Shown here: positions 32,174-40,285 of the stretch, one piece after another
How the letters are laid out: each line of letters begins with the position of its first letter
Position numbering within the stretch: position 1 is the first letter of the stretch
Origin: Deltaproteobacteria bacterium
GTDB taxonomy: Bacteria; Desulfobacterota; Anaeroferrophillalia; Anaeroferrophillales; Tharpellaceae
Direction of reading: 5' to 3'
Assembly (NCBI GenBank): GCA_016938065.1
Contig: JAFGVI010000120.1
Coordinates: 1 to 40,285, forward strand
DNA length: 40,285 nt
Made by a program: the position numbers and the translations under genes
The notes under the pieces: model-generated
What the model was told of the DNA's origin: nothing
Databases searched by the model: none
Seen by the model: only the letters and a program-made list of their open reading frames with translations

Positions 32174-32614
32174 ATGTCTGAGACCAAAAATCTGCTGCTC
32201 ATCGTCGCCACCACCGAACCCGCCAACCAGTATGCCAGCTATGTCGTCGCTTTCATGGCGAAGAAACTGGGCAACGTGCCAAACGTCACCATCTTCTATG
32301 GCCCCAATGCCGTGAATATGGCGAAAAAAGGAGAACTGGCAAAACTTGCGATTCCGCAGGAAGTTAAAGAGCTGATCGCCGGTCAGCTGGAGGGTCTTGC
32401 GGCAGCAGACCTGCCCGACAATCTGGAGCAGATGGCCCGCTTCCAGAAGGATCAGCTCGGAGTCACAATTGCTTCCTGCGCCACCTTCCATGTCATCAAC
32501 GGCTTTGCCGAAAGTGTAGATGACACCTCAAACATTGAAGACTTTATCGTCCCGGTCAAGCTCCCCAATGCCTGGGGCGCTCTTAATGGCGCCGATAAGA
32601 TCCTCTATTTTTAG
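32174..32614 (+). CDS. DsrE-family protein
   Basis: The ATG at 32174 follows a strong AAGGAGGAAG site, giving 146 residues. An upstream in-frame start at 32129 would add an unlikely leader. The sequence starts with a Rossmann-like strand (NLLLIVATTEP), then VVAFMAKKLGNVPNVTIFYGP, and carries a single Cys-region ASCATFHVING near residue 105. This fits the DsrE/DsrF-like family, whose members relay sulfur or form small oligomers of unknown role. It is transcribed alone, divergently from the NADH module. Confidence 0.8.
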   Translation: MSETKNLLLIVATTEPANQYASYVVAFMAKKLGNVPNVTIFYGPNAVNMAKKGELAKLAIPQEVKELIAGQLEGLAAADLPDNLEQMARFQKDQLGVTIASCATFHVINGFAESVDDTSNIEDFIVPVKLPNAWGALNGADKILYF

Positions 32615-32622
32615 TCAGTGGC

Positions 32623-32671
32623 TTAACCGGTTATTTTCTTGTCTTTTTTCAATAAGAAGATAACCGGCTAA
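32623..32671. terminator. Hairpin between convergent DsrE and copper/YcgN genes
   Basis: An 18-base inverted repeat (32623-32640 with 32654-32671), matched at 16 positions, surrounds a 13-base loop. It starts 9 bases after the DsrE stop codon. No clear T-run follows on either strand, so the intrinsic terminator call is tentative. Confidence 0.45.
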
Positions 32672-32774
32672 ATGCAACCCCAAAATGCAACCCTAAGATT
32701 TTTTTAACTGCGGATAATGGCAGTCCACAATGCAGGGCAACCGCAGAAAGATCTTCGCTCTTCTTTGCTTCCAA
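32649..32774 (-). CDS. Possible small helix-turn-helix-like ORF after ycgN
   Basis: A TTG at 32774 lies 5 bases after a full AAGGAGG site and opens a 41-codon frame. It contains LSAVALHCGLPLSAVKKIL, which reads like a helix-turn-helix. The same frame runs back without a stop to the ycgN stop codon. The 3' part contains a direct repeat (GGGTTGCATTT, twice) and overlaps the hairpin at 32623-32671. It could be a small gene, or a remnant of a larger one. I recognise no family. Confidence 0.3.
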   Translation of the reverse strand: MEAKKSEDLSAVALHCGLPLSAVKKILGLHFGVAFSRLSSY

Positions 32775-32834
32775 TCTGGCCTCCTTAATCCTTGATAAAA
32801 TCAACGAGAACCATCTACTTGAAACAAGTGCTCG

Positions 32835-33296
32835 TCAAAAACTCTCGTCAACAAAATCTTCTAAGTGATCCATGTTGACTAGATTTTCCGAAATTGCTTT
32901 GTCTTTTATAGAAATACCAGCTTCATGGACTGTGCTCTGATTTCCGGAAATCAACGGGTGCCACCACGCCAGAAGCCGCCCCTCAGACAATATCCGATAC
33001 GCGCAGGTTTCGGGCAAATAGAAAAACACATCGGTCGCTTCACAGGAAAGAGGTTTACAGGCGGGAACTAATTGAGCTCTTTGTGCATAGTTGCGGCAGC
33101 AACATTTATGATTATCGAAAAGACGACAGACAACCCGAGTAGTGTAAACCTCGCCCGTTTCTTCATCCTCAAGTTTATGTAAACAGCATTGCCCACACCT
33201 ATCGCACAAGGCCTCCCACTCATTTTGATTCATCTCTCGTAAAGAGATGGACTCCCAAAATTTATGACGGATCTGAGATTGATCTTTCTGTTCCAT
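32835..33296 (-). CDS. YcgN-family cysteine-cluster protein
   Basis: From the ATG at 33296 (AAGG 9 bases upstream) the protein has 153 residues. A GTG at 33338 overlapping the ATPase stop is also possible. The family pattern is clear: FWESISLREMNQNEWEALC, then CDRCGQCCLHKL, CRLFDNHKCCCRNY, ACKPLSC and ETCAYRILSEGRLLAWWHPL. These Cys-cluster proteins (UPF0260, related to YkgJ) probably bind metal or an Fe-S cluster, but their function is unknown. It is the third gene after copZ and copA, which may hint at metal handling. Confidence 0.9.
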   Translation of the reverse strand: MEQKDQSQIRHKFWESISLREMNQNEWEALCDRCGQCCLHKLEDEETGEVYTTRVVCRLFDNHKCCCRNYAQRAQLVPACKPLSCEATDVFFYLPETCAYRILSEGRLLAWWHPLISGNQSTVHEAGISIKDKAISENLVNMDHLEDFVDESF

Positions 33297-33331
33297 ATTT
33301 CTCAGCCTTACTGGTTTTGAAATTCTTATTT

Positions 33332-35605
33332 TTACCACCGCAAACGTCTGAGACGCAGCGAATTCATGACCACCGAGACCGAGCTTAAAGCCATGGCCCC
33401 GGCGGCGATCATGGGATTGAGCGTAATCCCCCAGGGAGAAAGAATACCTGCGGCGATCGGAATACCTGTGGCATTATAGAAAAAAGCCCAGAAGAGATTC
33501 TGACGAATAACTTTGAGGGTGGCCCGGGAGAGTTTAATCGCAACCGCAACCTGATTAAGGTCGTCACTAACCAGGGTTATATCACTGGCTTCGATAGCGA
33601 TATCGCTGCCCGCCCCGATGGCGATGCCGAGATCAGCCAGGGCCAGAGCCGGAGCATCATTAATGCCGTCACCAACCATGGCGACGACCTCGCCTTGAGT
33701 TTGCAGTAAACCAATTTTTTCGGTTTTATCGGCCGGCAGGAGTTCGGCCTGGATTTCGTCAAACTTTAAGTCACGAGAGACCGCAGCCACGGTTTGACGA
33801 TTGTCGCCACTTAAAAGAATGAGTTTGATCCCCATCTCTTTAAGGGTTTTCAAAGCGGATGCGGCGCTGGGACGAAGTTCATCGCCAAAACCCAGAAGAC
33901 CGACAACACTTTTCTCTTCGCCCACCAGAATGGCGGTCACTCCCTGTTCGGCAAGGCGAGCAATGCGGTCGCAAAGATCTTCCTGGACTGCGATCCCCTG
34001 CTCAGCCAGAAATCTCACATTGCCTGCAAAAACAGCTTTGCCGTGGCAGATCCCCTGAACCCCGAGGCCGGGATGCACCTTGAAATCGGCAATCGGGTCA
34101 GGACGAAAATTTATCTTTTCCGCAGCCGTCACCACCGCCATCCCCAAGGGATGCTCCGAAAGATTTTCCAGAGAAAAAGCCAGTTGCAGTAAGCGGTCTC
34201 CAGTCCAACCCGGCTCCGCTTCAATTGCCCTCAAACTGAGGGTTCCGCTGGTTAAGGTGCCGGTTTTATCAAAGACCACCGTCGTCAAACGATGCACCCG
34301 CTCGAGAACCTCTCCTCCTTTCAGAATAATACCCTGACGGGCGCCGATCCCGGTACCGACCATGATGGCGGTCGGCGTCGCCAGACCCATGGCACAGGGA
34401 CAGGCGATAATCAGCACCGAAACCGCATGGAGCAGAGCCTGATTGAAGGTGGACTCAGGCACGAGAAAATTCCAGACCAGAAAGGTAATCAGGGCACACC
34501 CCAGAACCACCGGCACAAAGACCCCGGCTACCTGATCGGCAAAACGCTGAATGGGCGCTTTACGGGTCTGAGCTTCATCGACCAGTTTAATAATCTGCCC
34601 TAAAGTCGTATCGGCCCCGATCCGGGTAACTTTGCAAATAAACGTTCCCAACTGATTCAGGGTGCCGGCAAAAAGTTCATCGCCGGGCTCTTTACGTCGG
34701 GGCCGGCTTTCCCCGGTCAACATCGACTCATCTATACTTGAAGTTCCGGTCAACAACAGGCCATCAACCGGGAGCCGTTCGCCGGGACGAATCTGAATCT
34801 GATCGTCAGGCTTCAAAACTTCGACCGGCAGCTCGATAAATCCGCCCTCTTTTACCACGCGAGCTGATGGCGGCTGCAGGGCGATAAGTTGACGAATCGC
34901 CTGCGAAGCTTGACGCCGGGCCCGAAATTCGAGTAAACGCCCTAACAAAACCAGGGCGACAATCATGGCGGCACCATCGAAATAGAGAGGTGGGCTATTA
35001 TTGAGATTAAGAGAGGTTTCAGGGCCCGGACCGGAGGTCACAAAACCGGGAAGCAGAAAGATGAGAACGGAATAGCTGTAGGCCGCCAGCGAGCCCAGAA
35101 CCACCAGGGTATTCATATCCGCCGCCCCCTGGCGCAAAGCACCATAAGCCGCCCGGAAAAAACCGGCCCCGACCCAGAAGAGCACCACCGAGGTCAAGCC
35201 CCAGGCCCCCGCGTTCAGTAAAAATGAGGGCACAAGGCTTAATCCGGGAAGCAGCCCGGGCATTGAAACAACCATCACCAAAATGCTCAAGCCAAGGCCG
35301 ACCAAGACCTTAACGGTCAGAACCCGCTCCTCCCGAGCCTGTTCCTCTTCCGCAACTGAAAGCGAACGGCTGGCGGCTTTTCCCTGATAGATAAATCCGG
35401 CTTTTTCAATTGCGGCGGCAACGGCGACAAGGTCTATCGCCGACTCTTTATCCGGCAGCAGAAGGGCGCGACCGGTCGCCAGATTGACCCGGGCCTCTTC
35501 AACCCCGGCAACTTTTCCCAACACTTTTTCGACCCGCCGCACACAGGCGGCACAGGTCATGCCGCCAACGGCGATGGTTTCATGAGCTCCTTCAGAAGAG
35601 TTCAT
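33332..35605 (-). CDS. copA: Cu+-exporting P1B-type ATPase
   Basis: From the ATG at 35605 the protein has 757 residues. An ATG at 35617 is also possible, and both overlap the end of copZ. It has an N-terminal heavy-metal domain (GMTCAAC, residues 15-21), eight membrane helices, the actuator loop TGES, the metal-transport motif IIACPCAMGLATPTA, the phosphorylation site DKTGTLTSG, SEHPLGMAV and GDGINDAPAL. The later FYNATG and MALSSVSVV match the Cu+-specific P1B-1 signature. It pumps Cu+ out of the cytoplasm. It is translationally coupled to copZ upstream. Confidence 0.95.
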   Translation of the reverse strand: MNSSEGAHETIAVGGMTCAACVRRVEKVLGKVAGVEEARVNLATGRALLLPDKESAIDLVAVAAAIEKAGFIYQGKAASRSLSVAEEEQAREERVLTVKVLVGLGLSILVMVVSMPGLLPGLSLVPSFLLNAGAWGLTSVVLFWVGAGFFRAAYGALRQGAADMNTLVVLGSLAAYSYSVLIFLLPGFVTSGPGPETSLNLNNSPPLYFDGAAMIVALVLLGRLLEFRARRQASQAIRQLIALQPPSARVVKEGGFIELPVEVLKPDDQIQIRPGERLPVDGLLLTGTSSIDESMLTGESRPRRKEPGDELFAGTLNQLGTFICKVTRIGADTTLGQIIKLVDEAQTRKAPIQRFADQVAGVFVPVVLGCALITFLVWNFLVPESTFNQALLHAVSVLIIACPCAMGLATPTAIMVGTGIGARQGIILKGGEVLERVHRLTTVVFDKTGTLTSGTLSLRAIEAEPGWTGDRLLQLAFSLENLSEHPLGMAVVTAAEKINFRPDPIADFKVHPGLGVQGICHGKAVFAGNVRFLAEQGIAVQEDLCDRIARLAEQGVTAILVGEEKSVVGLLGFGDELRPSAASALKTLKEMGIKLILLSGDNRQTVAAVSRDLKFDEIQAELLPADKTEKIGLLQTQGEVVAMVGDGINDAPALALADLGIAIGAGSDIAIEASDITLVSDDLNQVAVAIKLSRATLKVIRQNLFWAFFYNATGIPIAAGILSPWGITLNPMIAAGAMALSSVSVVMNSLRLRRLRW

Positions 35606-35792
35606 AACCGGCGTCATCAAGTTTCTGGGCGAGCAGTTGTCGGTCGATTGCAACTTCAGCCGCAAAACTCACTTTTCCTGAGTCAAGGTCAACCACCACC
35701 TCACTGACACCAGCAAATTCTCTTAAAATATCACTCACGGCTTTAACGCAGTGCTGACAGGACATGCCTTTGACAATAATGGTCTCCTGCAT
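35592..35792 (-). CDS. copZ: CopZ-like heavy-metal-binding chaperone
   Basis: The 66-residue protein is a single HMA domain with the metal site GMSCQHC (residues 9-15) and the usual beta-alpha-beta-beta-alpha-beta length. It would bind Cu+ in the cytoplasm and pass it to the ATPase encoded next, whose start it overlaps. A GGGGGAG site precedes the ATG. Confidence 0.93.
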   Translation of the reverse strand: MQETIIVKGMSCQHCVKAVSDILREFAGVSEVVVDLDSGKVSFAAEVAIDRQLLAQKLDDAGYELF

Positions 35793-35805
35793 AACTCCCC
35801 CATCT

Positions 35806-35818
35806 TATTGACTCAATA
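35806..35818. promoter_or_regulatory. 13-bp palindrome upstream of copZ, candidate operator
   Basis: TATTGACTCAATA is a perfect inverted repeat around a central C, 14 bases upstream of the copZ start codon. A possible minus-strand -10 (TATAAA at 35825-35830) lies just upstream. A copper-responsive regulator is plausible but not identified, and the sequence is not a recognised CueR or CsoR site. Confidence 0.3.
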
Positions 35819-35976
35819 CAAAGATTTATATTTGCTCACGCAAAATATCATAACCGACCAAGAAATTCAAAGCAACGCCAGCCGACAAAAACCTACGCTA
35901 AATAAAATTATTGCACTATTGCATTATGTTATTGTGCGACAGCTTCCTTGATTGTCATCCAATCTTTGCCTCAATG

Positions 35977-36582
35977 TCACAGTAGAGGTTTTATGGCTAA
36001 GGCCAAACTCTTCTGACAACCATTGAAAAAGTGGTCCGCATTGGGGATTTCGCTGAAATGAGCCTGAGGATTCCAGGCATGGGTCAAAGGCTTAACTTGA
36101 TAAGGAGGTGCGATCTCATCATTTTCACCAGCTACGACAAGCCATAGATCCGGTAATTTAATGGTTGCTGAGAAATCCATCATTGCCACCGGCGGTGCCA
36201 CCATAATTATCCCCAGGCCGGATATACGATCTGCGGCGATGGCCTGATAGATAATCCAGGCTCCAAACGAGTAGCCGGCCAAGTAAATCTCCCCAACCCC
36301 TTGAGTTCTCAGATAGGCGACCGCAGCAAGCAGATCATCAACCTCGCCCCGACCTTCGTCATACCTCCCCTGACTGGCACCGACCCCGCGAAAATTAAAA
36401 CGCAGGGTTGACCAGCCGGCCGCTTGAAAAACCTTTGCCACACACTTAACTACAGGATTATTCATCTCGCCGCCATAGAGAGGATGCGGATGTGTTAACA
36501 CCACTCCCGAAGTACCCAATCCTTTTGTCAACAAACCTTCCAGAGAAACTGGAGCCTTAATCGTAATCACTTCTTCGAACAT
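35977..36582 (-). CDS. Alpha/beta hydrolase (COG2945-like)
   Basis: From the ATG at 36582 (GGGGG site 9 bases upstream) the protein has 201 residues. It shows LTHPHPLYGGEMNNPVV near the N-terminus, FNFRGVGASQG, the nucleophile elbow GYSFGAW (Ser near 106), an acid in GENDEIAPP and the final His in NADHFF. This fits the small COG2945 hydrolases of unknown substrate. A TTG one codon upstream is less likely as start. The adjacent gap 36583-36652 contains a TTGACA (36629-36634) but no strong -10. Confidence 0.9.
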   Translation of the reverse strand: MFEEVITIKAPVSLEGLLTKGLGTSGVVLTHPHPLYGGEMNNPVVKCVAKVFQAAGWSTLRFNFRGVGASQGRYDEGRGEVDDLLAAVAYLRTQGVGEIYLAGYSFGAWIIYQAIAADRISGLGIIMVAPPVAMMDFSATIKLPDLWLVVAGENDEIAPPYQVKPLTHAWNPQAHFSEIPNADHFFNGCQKSLALAIKPLL

Positions 36583-36652
36583 CAACGAAAGCCCCCTTTA
36601 CGGCTGATAGCCACATGAAATCGGTGTATGTCAAACGCAAGAAAAACTTACC

Positions 36653-37504
36653 CTAACGAGTCAAAACCAGATCACCCAGCTGCACGTCAAGGTGCTCAGC
36701 GACCACCGCACATTTCGCTTTGAGAAAGAAAAAGATCGGGGCTGCAATTTCTGACAGGGTTTCGTAGTTCCCCTGCCCTTTGCTGACAATCAGAGGAGCG
36801 TTATAAAAGAGGTTGAGAAATTCAGGACTGCAGAGCTCAAGTACGGTTCCCGGAGCCGAACAGCCGGAAGAAATGATTTCAGCGCAGTCATTAAGCCCGG
36901 CCGCCAGCGCATCGTCGAGGACCGCATCGTTGATAATCGGTTTTTCCCGCACGACATAGGTAACCGGAACCTCGGCCACTCTGACAATGGTTTCAATAAA
37001 AAGGCGGTCCATCACCGTCTCTCCAGTATTGTCACCAAGATAGAGGAGCCATTCCGCCTCTTTAAGAGCGGCAAAAAACTTATCCTCTTCCCAGCGGCCG
37101 AAAGCCCCGCGGTCGACAACCCGGTCAAGTTCAGCCCCGAGATCAAACTCTGAAGCCACCCCGAAATCGATAACGTTGCCGGCCACGGCAAATTTTGCGG
37201 CCAGGCTTAAAGGAGATGATGAGAGTTCCACTCTTTTTTTCAAATCGGAATAGAGGGCCAGAGCTTTATCAGTGCTCTCCTGCTTGATCGCTTTAAAAGG
37301 GTCCCGGCACCCGGCATAGCGGGCGATCATTTCGTAAAGCCGGATTGAGGTCTGCGGCGGCGGGTCTTCCAGATTGAAATCGGCAAAACCGCCGGCAAAT
37401 TCGCGCAGCATTGACATCGAGTCGGCTTCCGAAATTTCCAGCAGCCGGCCGCAACGGACAATCTGGTTCATAAAACAGGGCAGACAATCTAAATAGGTTT
37501 TCAT
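36653..37504 (-). CDS. DUF89/ARMT1-like metal-dependent phosphatase
   Basis: The 283-residue protein belongs to the DUF89 (damage-control phosphatase, ARMT1) family. The N-terminal Cys pair is TYLDCLPCFMNQ, and the metal and active-site segment is LYLGDNTGETVMDRLFIE (about residues 165-182). The C-terminal segment is IVSKGQGNYETLSE. The Cys pair is typical of the prokaryotic subgroup. Members hydrolyse phosphate from damaged metabolites in the presence of divalent metal, but the substrate here is unknown. It starts 16 bases after the EamA transporter gene. Confidence 0.9.
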   Translation of the reverse strand: MKTYLDCLPCFMNQIVRCGRLLEISEADSMSMLREFAGGFADFNLEDPPPQTSIRLYEMIARYAGCRDPFKAIKQESTDKALALYSDLKKRVELSSSPLSLAAKFAVAGNVIDFGVASEFDLGAELDRVVDRGAFGRWEEDKFFAALKEAEWLLYLGDNTGETVMDRLFIETIVRVAEVPVTYVVREKPIINDAVLDDALAAGLNDCAEIISSGCSAPGTVLELCSPEFLNLFYNAPLIVSKGQGNYETLSEIAAPIFFFLKAKCAVVAEHLDVQLGDLVLTR

Positions 37505-37520
37505 AATATGTTTATCACTC

Positions 37521-38420
37521 TCACTTATGATGCCATAACGTCATGACAATACCGGAAAAAATCATGACAATTCCGACGCCATGAAACCAGAAAAAACTTT
37601 CACCCAGAAAAACGATCGCCATGATGGTCCCGAAAACCGGCATCAGATGAATAAAAAGGCCGGCGCGATTGGCGCCGATCAGTTCAATGCCGCGGTTATA
37701 ACAGAAATAGGAGACGATTGAAGGAAAAATTGAGACGTAAGCAATCGTCAACAGGGTCGGACCATTCAAGGTCAGGCTCTTAACCGTCAAGGTCTCCCGG
37801 ATATAGAGCGGCAACAGCATCAGGGTGCCGGTAACAAAGGTAAAAGTGATAAAACTTAGAGGATGCAGAGTTGGACGCTTACGCAGCATTACTGAGTAAA
37901 CAGCATAACCGATGGCCGCGATAAAGATTAGAATATCGCCGCGATTAAGTGAAAGTGTGCGCAGCACCTGGAAATCACCCCGGGCAATGACCAGCACCAC
38001 CCCGGCCAGGGAAAGGGCGACTCCCACCCCCTGCAGATGGTTGATTTTATCGCGAAAAAAAAGAAAAGAGAAAAGCATGATCAGCACCGGCATCGTCGAC
38101 TGAATCAAAAAGGCATTCAGCGCCACCGTCGACTGGAGACCGGTATAGAGCAGCGTATTAAACATCGCCACTCCGGTCAAAGCCAGAAGCAGAAGCAAAG
38201 GCAGATGCCGCCTAATAATCGGCCAGTCCTCTTTCAATTTAGGCCAGCCGAAATAGAAGATCAGGATCGAGGCCCCGGCCCAGCGCCAGAACGAAAGGGC
38301 TACCGGCGGCACATCAAGCCGCATGAAACGGCCGACAATGCTGTTGACCGACCAGAAAAAAACCGCCATCGTCAAAAGCAGATAGGGATTACCATAGAGT
38401 CGTCGAAAAATATTTTTCAA
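37521..38420 (-). CDS. EamA/DMT-family transporter
   Basis: The 299-residue protein is hydrophobic, with about ten transmembrane helices arranged as two repeated EamA domains (first about residues 12-135, second about 150-290). Typical segments are MAVFFWSVNSIVGRFM, FWRWAGASILIF, VLVIARGDF and FYFGWP. Family members export amino acids, nucleosides or other small metabolites; the substrate cannot be predicted. It precedes the DUF89 gene by 16 bases and may be cotranscribed with it. Confidence 0.92.
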   Translation of the reverse strand: MKNIFRRLYGNPYLLLTMAVFFWSVNSIVGRFMRLDVPPVALSFWRWAGASILIFYFGWPKLKEDWPIIRRHLPLLLLLALTGVAMFNTLLYTGLQSTVALNAFLIQSTMPVLIMLFSFLFFRDKINHLQGVGVALSLAGVVLVIARGDFQVLRTLSLNRGDILIFIAAIGYAVYSVMLRKRPTLHPLSFITFTFVTGTLMLLPLYIRETLTVKSLTLNGPTLLTIAYVSIFPSIVSYFCYNRGIELIGANRAGLFIHLMPVFGTIMAIVFLGESFFWFHGVGIVMIFSGIVMTLWHHK

Positions 38421-38592
38421 ACCTTTAAATCCTTAGTTTAACTGCAAATTGTTAAGTTTCTGTTTGAACAGCTTAAGAGCTTAAGAGAGTTATCACAATA
38501 TTGCAATAAGTCGTACAACAAATTCAAAATTGCGTCAAGATTACAGGCAAAAAGATTTACCGGATCCTCCTCTTGCACTGTTGCCCCAGAGT

Positions 38593-38787
38593 ATGCTTTT
38601 GAAAATCTGCGGCATTCTCTTTTCAGTCGGCGGGGCGATTACGGTGATCTCGCGGGGTGATTTTGGTGGAATATTAAGAGGAGGTCTCGGTCTCGGAGAG
38701 TTTTATCTTCTGCTCTGCGTTTTGAGCTGGGCCAACTATTCGGTTATCGGCAAAGTTGTAATGAAAAAGCTTTCGCTCCGATCCTAA
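38593..38787 (+). pseudogene. EamA transporter remnant
   Basis: On the plus strand an open frame encodes about 65 residues (KICGILFSVGGAITVISRGDF, then the helix FYLLLCVLSWANYSVIGKVV) ending at a stop after KKLSLRS. It corresponds to the end of the first and the start of the second EamA domain. It aligns with the same part of the intact neighbour (GVVLVIARGDF, AAIGYAVYSVMLRK) but is clearly diverged. Both ends of a transporter are missing and the orientation is opposite, so it is a decayed fragment rather than a working gene. Confidence 0.65.
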
Positions 38788-40285
38788 CCCTTCTCATCAA
38801 GCACACTTCTAACCTTTTCGGCGAGTTCCATTTTCTGGAAAGGTTTTTTCAGATAACCCCGAACCCCCAGGCTCCGAGCATTTTCCGGACTGATCAAGGG
38901 ACTGAAACCAGAGGAGATAATAATCGGCATCTCCGGTCTGATGTTCAATATTTTCCGAGCCAGCTCGACCCCATTCATACCCGGCATAGTCATATCGGAC
39001 AGTACCAGATCAAAGGCATAAGGATTTTTCTGAAAAGCCTCAAAGGCTTCAAGGCTGCTGGAAAAGGCAGTCACCTGATAGCCCAACTGTTTGAGCTGGC
39101 GTTGCTCAATAATTATGATCGCCTCTTCGTCATCAACGGCGAGAACCCTCTCCCGACCCCGGGGCGCCTCGGCATTCGGCTTGTCTATGCTCTGAGCTTT
39201 AACCTCAGGCAGGGCCAGCAGCCTGATCTTAAAGGTGGTGCCCCGGCCCGGTTCACTATAAACCGAGACAGTGCCGCCATGATCATTGACGATACCATGC
39301 ACAACCGCCAACCCCAGACCCGTGCCTTTACCTTTCTCCTTTGTCGTAAAATAGGGGTCAAAAATGTGTTTGATGTCCTTTTCCGCAATCCCGATACCGC
39401 TATCGCTGACCTCCATCTGCAGATAGCTGCCGACCGGCAACCCGGCAAAGAGTGCCTGATCTTCCGCTTTAATAATCAGGGGCTGCAACGAAAAACGGAT
39501 AATCCCGTTTTCGGTTCCGGCCATAGCCTGACGGGCGTTGGTAGCCAGGTTCATGATCACCTGATGCATCTGAGTGGCATCGGCCACGACGACACCGCAG
39601 TTATCGGCAATATCCTCTTCAAGCACAATTGAACTCGGCAGGGAGGCGCGCAGAAGTTTAAGAACTTCCTTGAGAACGGTCTGCATCTGCAGCGGTTTCT
39701 TCTCCGGGCTGCTCTGACGGCTGAAGGCCATAATCTGCTGAATCAGTTGCGTGGCCCGTTCGGCACTTTTAAGCACCTGCTTAAGATAAGCCCGTCCCGG
39801 ATGCTCAGGCGCAATAACATTTTCAGCCATTTCCGTATAGCCGATAATACCTGTCAGGATATTATTGAAATCGTGAGCAATGCCGCCGGCCAGGGTCCCG
39901 ATAGCCTCCATCTTCTGCGACTGCAGTAACTGCTCCTCAAGCTTTTTCTGAGCCGTTATATCCTTGGCGAAATGAACCACACCTCTAACTTCTCCATCAG
40001 AACCCTTCAGCGGAGAAACCGTAGTCAGAAAAATCTTATTAAGTTTACGATTATGAATCTCGCCCTGGAAGTCCATATTCGTAACCAAGGCATCGGCTAC
40101 CGGACAATCGGGACAGGGCTCGGACAGACCTCGAAACAGTTCGTAACAGTATCGGCCGACGGCCGCTTCCGGGCTCACCTTAAACATGCGGGCCGCCGCT
40201 TGGTTGACCCGTAAAAGCCGATGATCAAGATCCTGCACCGTAACTATATCGGAAATTGCATCAAAGGTTCTCCGCCACTCATCCC
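38784..40285 (-). CDS. Hybrid sensor histidine kinase with PAS and receiver domains (5' end outside window)
   Basis: The frame is open to the window edge (coding EWRRTFDAISDIV before the first possible GTG at 40238), so the N-terminus lies outside. A PAS domain has a Cys-containing loop (GLSEPCPDCPVADA). The kinase core has the H-box GIAHDFNNILTGIIGYTEM, the N-box NLATNARQAM and the G-boxes DSGIGIAEKDI and GKGTGLGLAVVHG. A C-terminal receiver has VLAVDDEEAI, the phospho-acceptor LSDMTMPGMNG and the conserved LKKPF. It senses an unknown signal, and the PAS Cys pair may bind a cofactor. No output regulator gene is adjacent within the window. Confidence 0.94.
   Translation of the reverse strand, partial: DEWRRTFDAISDIVTVQDLDHRLLRVNQAAARMFKVSPEAAVGRYCYELFRGLSEPCPDCPVADALVTNMDFQGEIHNRKLNKIFLTTVSPLKGSDGEVRGVVHFAKDITAQKKLEEQLLQSQKMEAIGTLAGGIAHDFNNILTGIIGYTEMAENVIAPEHPGRAYLKQVLKSAERATQLIQQIMAFSRQSSPEKKPLQMQTVLKEVLKLLRASLPSSIVLEEDIADNCGVVVADATQMHQVIMNLATNARQAMAGTENGIIRFSLQPLIIKAEDQALFAGLPVGSYLQMEVSDSGIGIAEKDIKHIFDPYFTTKEKGKGTGLGLAVVHGIVNDHGGTVSVYSEPGRGTTFKIRLLALPEVKAQSIDKPNAEAPRGRERVLAVDDEEAIIIIEQRQLKQLGYQVTAFSSSLEAFEAFQKNPYAFDLVLSDMTMPGMNGVELARKILNIRPEMPIIISSGFSPLISPENARSLGVRGYLKKPFQKMELAEKVRSVLDEKG

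Noticed and set aside
1-40285. CRISPR arrays, insertion sequences, tRNA or rRNA genes
   Set aside because: No regularly spaced repeats, transposase or integrase genes, or recognisable RNA gene sequences were seen by eye on either strand. A covariance-model search would be needed to exclude small RNAs.

Overview
The window reads as chromosome of an anaerobic Gram-negative bacterium, most likely a Desulfobacterota (deltaproteobacterial) sulfate reducer or syntroph. The evidence is the pile of heterodisulfide-reductase-like (Hdr) iron-sulfur flavoproteins, class I fumarase, a soluble fumarate-reductase-type pair, NuoEF-like NADH subunits and an outer-membrane porin. The assignment is inferred from gene content only. 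No rRNA, tRNA, CRISPR array, insertion sequence or phage gene was seen.

Layout. (1) 1-4621, minus strand: TetR regulator, acyl-CoA carboxylase carboxyltransferase subunit, acyl-CoA dehydrogenase and acyl-CoA synthetase (cut by the window edge), a small fatty or dicarboxylic acid catabolic operon with a candidate TetR operator. (2) 4835-8986, minus: a coiled-coil/membrane/Cys protein, an LbtU-like porin, a cardiolipin synthase and an endonuclease/exonuclease/phosphatase-family protein. (3) 9202-11330, plus: YgjP-like metalloprotease, HI0933-family flavoprotein and a small Cys protein, ending at a strong hairpin terminator shared with the convergent operon. (4) 11473-28548, minus: a nearly continuous run of 15 genes: fumarase alpha and beta, hdrC1-hdrB1-hdrA1-hdrA2, hdrC2-hdrB2-hdrA3 (hdrA3 is a double-length fusion), mvhD, an FdhB/FrhB-like Fe-S protein, a fumarate-reductase-type Fe-S subunit and flavoprotein, then succinyl-CoA ligase sucC-sucD. 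(5) 28738-31779, minus: a NADH-oxidoreductase module (NuoE-, NuoF- and HoxU/NuoG-N-like). (6) 32174-32614, plus: a DsrE-family protein. (7) 32649-35792, minus: copZ, a Cu+ P-type ATPase, a YcgN Cys-cluster protein and a possible small ORF. (8) 35977-40285: alpha/beta hydrolase, DUF89/ARMT1 protein, EamA transporter, an EamA remnant in opposite orientation, and a hybrid sensor kinase cut by the window edge.

How it fits together. Region 4 encodes the malate-fumarate-succinate-succinyl-CoA segment of central metabolism, with the succinate/fumarate enzyme in a soluble form. No membrane anchor is encoded here, and the site where succinate dehydrogenases attach FAD covalently lacks its His. It sits in one operon with two complete Hdr modules, MvhD and an FdhB-like electron-entry subunit. 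The most economical reading is a cytoplasmic, flavin-based electron bifurcating or confurcating fumarate reductase/succinate dehydrogenase. The NADH module of region 5 is a plausible partner, since both operons have closely similar promoters overlapping a GTATAC palindrome. The two Hdr modules carry the same gene set in the same order, once as separate hdrA1 and hdrA2 and once as the fused hdrA3. This is the most interesting system in the window. Its function is inferred from context and is not proven by sequence.
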